The notes under the pieces were generated by a model. The model was not told the origin of the DNA. It made no database searches and saw only the letters and a list, made by a program, of their open reading frames with translations. A stretch of 12,887 bases of DNA from the NCBI GenBank assembly GCA_016704305.1, contig JADJAL010000021.1:1-12887 (forward strand), given 5' to 3'. Each line of letters begins with the position of its first letter. Position 1 is the stretch's first letter. Source of the stretch: Haliea sp. Its GTDB lineage: Bacteria > Pseudomonadota > Gammaproteobacteria > Pseudomonadales > Halieaceae. The translations under genes were made by a program, and so were the position numbers. Of the stretch, positions 8,802 to 12,887 are shown in pieces.

Positions 8802-8877
8802 GGGTGGTTAGCTCAGCTGGGAGAGCATCTGCCTTACAAGCAGAGGGTCGGCGGTTCGATCCCGTCACCACCCACCA
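8802..8877 (+). tRNA. tRNA-Val (anticodon UAC)
   Basis: A 76-base cloverleaf. The acceptor stem GGGTGGT pairs with ACCACCC, the D-arm has AGCTCAGCTGGGAGAGC, and the anticodon stem TCTGC/GCAGA encloses CTTACAA with anticodon TAC. The T-arm has GGTTCGATCC. The 3' CCA is encoded (8875-8877). It is first in a two-tRNA transcript, 25 bp before tRNA-Asp. Confidence 0.96.
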
Positions 8878-8902
8878 AATTCCCCGAGAGTTTGTCTGCC
8901 GT

Positions 8903-8979
8903 GGAGCGGTAGTTCAGTTGGTTAGAATACCGGCCTGTCACGCCGGGGGTCGCGGGTTCGAGTCCCGTCCGCTCCGCCA
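8903..8979 (+). tRNA. tRNA-Asp (anticodon GUC)
   Basis: A 77-base cloverleaf. The acceptor stem GGAGCGG pairs with CCGCTCC, the D-arm has AGTTCAGTTGGTTAGAA, and the anticodon stem CCGGC/GCCGG encloses CTGTCAC with anticodon GTC. The T-arm has GGGTTCGAGTCCC. The discriminator is G and CCA is encoded (8977-8979). Its 3' end marks the change from core-like to foreign-looking DNA, a usual arrangement when an island integrates at a tRNA gene. Confidence 0.96.
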
Positions 8980-9003
8980 TTATTAGTATATAAGACATTG
9001 ATT

Positions 9004-9023
9004 TTAAAGCATATTTGCTTTAA
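9004..9023 (+). terminator. Weak hairpin after the tRNA operon
   Basis: TTAAAGC (9004-9010) and GCTTTAA (9017-9023) form a perfect 7-bp inverted repeat with a 6-base loop, 24 bp after tRNA-Asp. The stem is AT-rich and lacks a following T-run, so it may be only a processing or pausing structure, or chance. Confidence 0.25.
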
Positions 9024-9034
9024 TGCCTTAAGTA

Positions 9035-9056
9035 ACTATCAAATCCACTATCAAAT
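9035..9056. repeat. Two tandem copies of ACTATCAAAT
   Basis: ACTATCAAAT occurs at 9035-9044 and again at 9047-9056, giving a 12-base period. It lies 55 bp beyond tRNA-Asp, at the start of the foreign-looking stretch. Such short direct repeats can be integrase arm-type sites, but no integrase gene is present in the window. Confidence 0.4.
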
Positions 9057-9595
9057 TGTAACTCGGTTGGCGGGTTGTCTAAGCACTGCCAGCGCCGGCG
9101 ACGTTCAACAGCAATACGAGGCTGTGACCGGCGTTTTTACTGGCTGCAGCTACTTTCGACCCTGACTCGTACCCTGCATTGAAGCTCCGCACTGCTTCCG
9201 CTGCTCTAAGCGTTCAGAGAATAGTGGTCATCTCACCTTAGTGTGGTGGCTACGAACCAGGCGGTCATACGCTCGAATCGTGTCGAGAGCGCCAATTAAA
9301 TCAAAGGATTACGGTTTTCGCCTAGGAGTATCCACGTCTTTCCACAAAAAGACAAAATTTACCCTCACTTTTACCGACACTTCCTTGGCCACTTAGGCTG
9401 AGTGGGTTCCGCTCTATTTTTCGTTACGGAAGCTACCGCCCAGCATCAGCCTCGAGTGTATGTCCCCGCGTCTCTCCGTTTAGCGATTCCAATCTTGAGA
9501 TCTACTTCGAAGCGGAGCAGGCTCTGACTGAGGCAGCTACAGAGGCAATTGACCACCATATCGAAGGGTACATTGGGGAATCATCTGGATACCTC
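9057..9595. other. Stretch with no recognisable gene, probably accessory remnant
   Basis: All frames are broken up to about 9325 and no product is recognisable. From 9326 one forward frame is open but has no ATG, GTG or TTG start before 9596. G+C is lower than in the genes to the left. A motif GGCTGCAGCTACTTTCGACC at 9142-9161 has a diverged copy at 9688-9709, and both are followed by ACCCTGC at the same distance, suggesting a degenerate dispersed repeat. I see no tRNA-end duplication that would serve as a second attachment site. Confidence 0.45.
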
Positions 9596-9928
9596 GTGAT
9601 GCAAAAAGCAGGCACGAACTCTAACAGTGTTCCCGTCACACGTCGCTTGAGCGCTGAATTGCACTGCGTGTTCATCACACTCAATTCGGCAGCAGCCAGT
9701 ATTCGACCCCTTTTCACCCTGCGCCAGGGTCCAGTGGCTGAAAGAGGTTGCGGGAAATTAGTCGTCATGCATAAATGCAACTCCCCTAATTGGTTGAAAC
9801 AGATCCAGAGGGTAAACGCTGCGCTTGTCGAACTCACGTTAGACAAGATAAGCCTGCTTGACACGCGTGAGGCTTGTGGTTGGTCAGTTAAGGCCGTGGA
9901 TGTGATGCCTTCACCCCGGGAGCTGTGA
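9596..9928 (+). CDS. Doubtful small open reading frame, unknown
   Basis: GTG at 9596 (next codon ATG) opens 110 codons ending TGA at 9928. The frame is open back to 9326 but without a start codon, and the upstream part reads plausibly as protein (SDSNLEIYFEAEQALTEAAT, EAIDHHIEGYIGESSGY). It could therefore be the 3' end of a longer gene that lost its beginning. No family is recognised. It precedes the DUF6361 gene by 79 bp on the same strand, so it could be its operon partner. Against it: no ribosome site, and a possible degenerate repeat inside at 9688-9722. Confidence 0.25.
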   Translation: MMQKAGTNSNSVPVTRRLSAELHCVFITLNSAAASIRPLFTLRQGPVAERGCGKLVVMHKCNSPNWLKQIQRVNAALVELTLDKISLLDTREACGWSVKAVDVMPSPREL

Positions 9929-10007
9929 TTAATAGCCCTCCTCGCATCACGGACGATGGCGGAAGCACTAAAGCGGCCTCAGGCCGAAAAGCAAAGGGAA
10001 AGGATAT

Positions 10008-10409
10008 ATGCCCTCTAGTCTGGCCTGGATTGACCACGACTCAAATGCTAGGGACCGCACACTTCGCATTCTTTCTCTTTTTCAGGAAAAGGAAAGTCGT
10101 GACGAGCTCGGACTTGGCTCGGTGCGAGACAGTTTCGCTGACCAGCTATTTCCCGGCACCAGCACGATTCAGACGCGCCTCCGCTATATGCTTTTCGTGC
10201 CATGGATTTATCATTCCCTCGAAGAAAAGCGGTTGCCCTCGGAGAGCTTTGCCATTCAGGCAGACCTGCTGGAGAGAGACCTGGTTCAGCCGTTGATGGA
10301 TTCCGATGATTTGGCAGGGGTATTCGGAAAAACCGCTGGGAAGAGTCTCAAACGATTGCCCAGCTCCGTCTACTGGGCTGGCCTTGGTAAATGGGGAATA
10401 CGCTGTTGA
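10008..10409 (+). pseudogene. DUF6361 family protein, 3' part cut off by an IS21 element
   Basis: N-terminal part of a DUF6361 protein, function unknown. ATG at 10008 follows AAAGGA. Conserved features read in order: SSLAWIDHDSNARDRTLRIL, FQEKESRDELGLGSVRDSFA, then DQLFPGTSTIQTRLRYMLFV, PWIYHSLEEKRL, and GKSLKRLPSSVYWAGLGKWG. FPGTSTIQTRxRYxLFxPW and LKRLPSSxYWxGLxxWGI are the family's hallmarks. About 132 codons are native; the frame then enters the IS21 left end at 10404 and stops two codons later. Family members are, from memory, roughly 350-450 residues, so more than half is displaced beyond the element, outside the window. Members are often found in mobile regions beside restriction or helicase genes, which would fit a defence role, but that is recalled association and not seen here. 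Confidence 0.75.
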
Positions 10410-10412
10410 ATG

Positions 10413-10466
10413 CCGCCCAAAATTGACCCACCTAGGGGGATAAATTCCGTCCAAAACTGACCCACT
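10413..10466 (+). repeat. IS21 left-end terminal repeats L1 and L2
   Basis: CCGCCCAAAATTGACCCACC (10413-10432) and CCGTCCAAAACTGACCCACT (10447-10466) agree at 17 of 20 positions, spaced 34 bp start to start. These are the repeated transposase-binding sites normal for IS21 ends. Downstream, GCTCA/TGAGC (10481-10495) forms a small hairpin before istA. Confidence 0.85.
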
Positions 10467-10517
10467 GAATTGACTATCCTGCTCACTTTTTGAGCGGGGT
10501 ACAAAGGAGTGATCACA

Positions 10518-12031
10518 GTGGGCATGTTAGCCAAGATCCGGCGGATGTATTTCCGCGACAAAGTTCCCCTGCGCGAGATTGCGCGGCAGACCGGTTTATC
10601 CCGTAACACCCTCAGGCACTGGCTGCGCCAGAGCGAGATGCGCGAACCCGCGTATCCCGTGCGCACCAGTCCCAGCCTGCTTGACCCGTACAAGGAGCAG
10701 TTGATCAATTGGCTGCGCACCGACAGCCATCGCCCCAAGCGTGACCGGCGCACGGCCAAGGTGTTGTTCCACCTGATTCAGGCGCAAGGCTATCCGGGTG
10801 GGTATGCCCGGGTTGCCCTCTTTGCAAAACACTGGCGGGAAGCCGGCGGTGCAGCACCTTCTCGGGCGGCCTTCATCCCGCTGCGGTTCGCGCCGGGGGA
10901 GGCCTTCCAGTTCGACTGGAGCTGCGAGTATGCGGTGATTGCTGGCCTTCGACGTAGATTGGAAGTGGCCCATATCAAGCTGGCCCACAGCCGTGTCTTC
11001 CTGGTGGTGGCCTACCCCCTGCAAACCCATGAGATGCTGTTTGACGCCCATGCCAGAGGCTTTGCCGCCTTCGGTGGCGTACCCCGGCGCGGGATCTACG
11101 ACAATATGAAAACGGCGGTGGACAAGGTCGGGCGCGGCAAGGAACGCACTATCAATGCGCGCTTTCTGGCGATGAGCGGCCACTACCTGTTTGATCCTGA
11201 GTTCTGCAACCGGGCGGCGGGCTGGGAGAAGGGCATTGTCGAGAAGAATGTCCAGGACCGGCGCAGGCAACTGTGGGCCAACGCCAACAATCGCCATTGG
11301 TCTTCACTGGAGGCGTTGAACGACTGGCTGGCCCGTGAGTGCCGGGCGGCCTGGGCCGACATGCGCCATCCGGAGTGTCCTGACCTGACGCTGCAATCCG
11401 TGTTGGAGGATGAGCAGCCACACCTGATGCCCAACCCAACACCGTTTGATGGCTATATTGAGCAGCCGGTGCGAGTCTCCGCCACTGCCCTGATCCATTA
11501 CCAGCGCAGTCGTTACAGCGTGCCTGCGGACTGGCCCACCAGGTGATCAGCCTGCGCGTCTATCCGTGGGAACTCGTCCTGGTGGCAGAGGGTGAGGAAG
11601 TGGCGCGGCACCGCCGCTGCTTTGAACGCTACCAGACGGTGTACGACTGGCAACACTATATCGGTGTGGTGCAGCGCAAGCCGGGTGCATTGCGCAACGG
11701 CGCTCCCTTCAGTGAGATGCCCGAACATCTCCAGACACTCCAGCGGCACCTGCTGCGCCATGAGGGCGGCGACCGGGTGATGGCGCAGGTGTTGGCCGCA
11801 GTCGTGTCCGAGGGGTTGGAACCGGTACTGGTCGCCGTCGAACTGGCCTTGGAGTCTGGCAATATCAGCGGCGATCATGTCCTGAACGTCCTGGCCCGGC
11901 TGCAATCACCCGTGGTGACACTGACGCCGGTGGAGACCTCGCTGACGCTCAGTGAAGAACCGCTGGCCAATGTGCACCGCTACGACCATCTGCGTACCCA
12001 CGTGCAAGCGGAGGTGAACCATGTCGAATGA
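10518..12031 (+). CDS. istA: IS21 transposase IstA, one frameshift
   Basis: DDE-type transposase that cuts and joins the element ends, working with IstB. Although the frame opens with GTG at 10509, that codon overlaps the ribosome site AAAGGAG (10503-10509), so GTG at 10518 (8 bp after it) or ATG at 10524 is the likely start. The N-terminal HTH is VPLREIARQTGLSRNTLRHW. The catalytic acids, numbered from the 10509 codon, lie in FQFDWSCEY (D136), IYDNMKTAVDK (D198) and GWEKGIVEKNV (E245). The frame stops at 11546 after YSVPADW and resumes as VISLRVYPWELVLVAEGEE. Adding one G to the GG before CCCACCAGG restores ADWAHQVISLRVY, so a G was lost near 11533. The repaired product is about 505 residues, normal for IstA. 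Its stop overlaps the istB start by 11 bases. Confidence 0.9.
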
Positions 12032-12839
12032 TCTGGTCGCACAGCTGAAGGCACTCAAGCTGCACGGGATGGCGCAGACCTTGCCGGAGCTAATGGCACG
12101 AGCGCGCAGTCACGCTCTGGATGCAGAGCAGGTGTTGCAGGCTCTGTTGGCAGCGGAATCGGCGGAGCGGGAAGTCAAATCGCTGGCCTACCAGATGAAG
12201 GCGGCGCGCTTCCCGGCACATCGCGACCTGGCGGGCTTTGATTTTACGCAGGCGCGGGTGGATGAAACGCTGGTGCGGCGCCTGCACGATGGCGAGTTCC
12301 TGGACAGCGCGCAGAACGTGGTGCTGATTGGCGGGCCGGGGACGGGCAAAACGCATCTGGCCACCGCCATTGGGGTGCAAGCCATCCAGCGCTACCAGCG
12401 CCGGGTGCGCTTCCTCTCCACCGTGGAACTCGTCAATGTACTGGAGCGGGAGAAGGCGGCGGGCAAGCAGGGACAGCTGGCCTTCCGTCTCACCCATGTG
12501 GATCTGGTGATCCTGGATGAACTGGGGTATCTGCCCTTCAGCCAGGCCGGAGGGGCACTGCTGTTTCACTTGCTCTCCAAGTTGTATGAGCGCACCAGCG
12601 TGATGATCACCACCAATCTGGGCTTTGCCGAATGGGCCAGTGTGTTCGGGGATGCCAAGATGACGACAGCTCTACTGGATCGGCTGACCCATCACTGCCA
12701 CATCGTGGAAACCGGCAACGAATCCTGGCGCTTCCGCAACAGCCTTGCCAGCAACAGCAAACGACGAAAGACCGCCACATCGAAATCAAGGGAGGGAGAT
12801 AACACGAACCAGAAAGCAGACTTATCCACAGACGCCTAG
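12021..12839 (+). CDS. istB: IS21 helper ATPase IstB
   Basis: AAA+ ATPase of the DnaC/IstB group that selects the target and activates IstA. Intact, 272 residues. Walker A is GGPGTGKTH at about 104-112, Walker B is LVILDELGYLP at about 162-172, and sensor 1 lies in SVMITTNLGFAEW (193-205). The C-terminal DRLTHHCHIVETGNESWRFR is the usual IstB ending, followed by a basic Lys/Arg/Ser tail. ATG at 12021 overlaps the last 11 bases of istA, with GGAGG upstream at 12010-12014, a spacing that suggests translational coupling. The tail after about residue 245 is charged and not conserved. Confidence 0.95.
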   Translation: MSNDLVAQLKALKLHGMAQTLPELMARARSHALDAEQVLQALLAAESAEREVKSLAYQMKAARFPAHRDLAGFDFTQARVDETLVRRLHDGEFLDSAQNVVLIGGPGTGKTHLATAIGVQAIQRYQRRVRFLSTVELVNVLEREKAAGKQGQLAFRLTHVDLVILDELGYLPFSQAGGALLFHLLSKLYERTSVMITTNLGFAEWASVFGDAKMTTALLDRLTHHCHIVETGNESWRFRNSLASNSKRRKTATSKSREGDNTNQKADLSTDA

Positions 12840-12861
12840 GTATACTGGGCACCCAAAACCC

Positions 12862-12878
12862 GGGTCAGAATTGGATGG
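12862..12878 (-). repeat. IS21 right-end inner terminal repeat
   Basis: Read on the minus strand this is CCATCCAATTCTGACCC, matching left repeat L2 at 14 of 17 positions in inverted orientation, 22 bp after istB. The outer right copy and the terminal CA should lie just beyond the window. Confidence 0.7.
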
Positions 12879-12887
12879 AAACCCTGG

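Larger units (their letters stand above)
10404..12887 (+). mobile_element. IS21-family insertion sequence, right terminus outside the window
   Basis: The left end starts TGTTGAATGCCG at 10404, inside the DUF6361 gene. It carries the family's multiple terminal repeats and two overlapping genes, istA and istB, in the standard order. An inverted copy of the terminal repeat appears at 12862-12878, so the right tip should lie only a short way past 12887. Target duplication cannot be checked because the right junction is not present. Its G+C is higher than in the stretch it interrupts. Confidence 0.92.

Noticed and set aside
9035..9056. Two-copy ACTATCAAAT as the start of a CRISPR-like array
   Set aside because: Only two copies, 10 bases long with a 2-base spacer; no array and no cas genes.
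9502..9864. 120-codon reverse open frame
   Set aside because: Antisense to a better forward frame, no ribosome site, no family resemblance.
9974..9986. CGGCC-TCA-GGCCG hairpin upstream of the DUF6361 gene, as a terminator
   Set aside because: Stem of only 5 bp with a 3-base loop and followed by A residues, not T.
10596..11297. 233-codon reverse open frame opposite istA
   Set aside because: Antisense shadow of the well-supported IstA reading frame in GC-rich DNA.
12822..12831. TTATCCACAG, a perfect DnaA box, at the end of istB
   Set aside because: A lone site inside coding sequence of an insertion element, encoding the variable IstB tail; no cluster around it.

Overview
The window looks like chromosome from a free-living gammaproteobacterium of moderately high G+C, possibly marine. 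The signs are a QueD very close to the Escherichia coli protein, a DUF3301 protein next to a YbfF-type esterase, a tRNA-Val(UAC)/tRNA-Asp(GUC) pair, and a GMC alcohol dehydrogenase with a coniferyl-type aldehyde dehydrogenase. I cannot name the genus.

Layout. 1-1793 (-) is a secreted or anchored type-B carboxylesterase, and 1841-2650 (-) is an unrecognised lipoprotein. 2716-3534 (+) is a YbfF-like alpha/beta hydrolase followed by a DUF3301 membrane-anchored protein (3541-3868). 3880-5326 (-) is an aldehyde dehydrogenase lying directly downstream of a GMC flavin alcohol dehydrogenase (5348-7053, -). A TetR regulator (7194-7799, +) diverges from that pair across a 140-bp gap with a good operator-like palindrome, so this reads as a regulated alcohol -> aldehyde -> acid cassette. 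An AT-rich gap (7800-8240) carries three DnaA-box matches. QueD (8241-8597, -) follows, then a strong stable-RNA promoter and the two tRNAs (8802-8979, +).

From about 8980 to 10403 the DNA looks foreign: lower G+C, broken reading frames, no recognisable housekeeping gene. It ends in the first 132 codons of a DUF6361-family protein, cut by an IS21-family insertion sequence (10404 to beyond the window, istA + istB).

The most striking property is reading-frame damage. I count roughly twenty single-base frame breaks in the genes between 1 and 3.9 kb, one each in the aldehyde dehydrogenase, the GMC enzyme and IstA, and none in tetR, queD, istB or the tRNAs. Many are +/-1 changes in short G or C runs and some compensate each other, which points to uncorrected sequencing indels more than to decay. 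I see no convincing new multi-gene system. The best lead is the disrupted DUF6361 locus downstream of tRNA-Asp.
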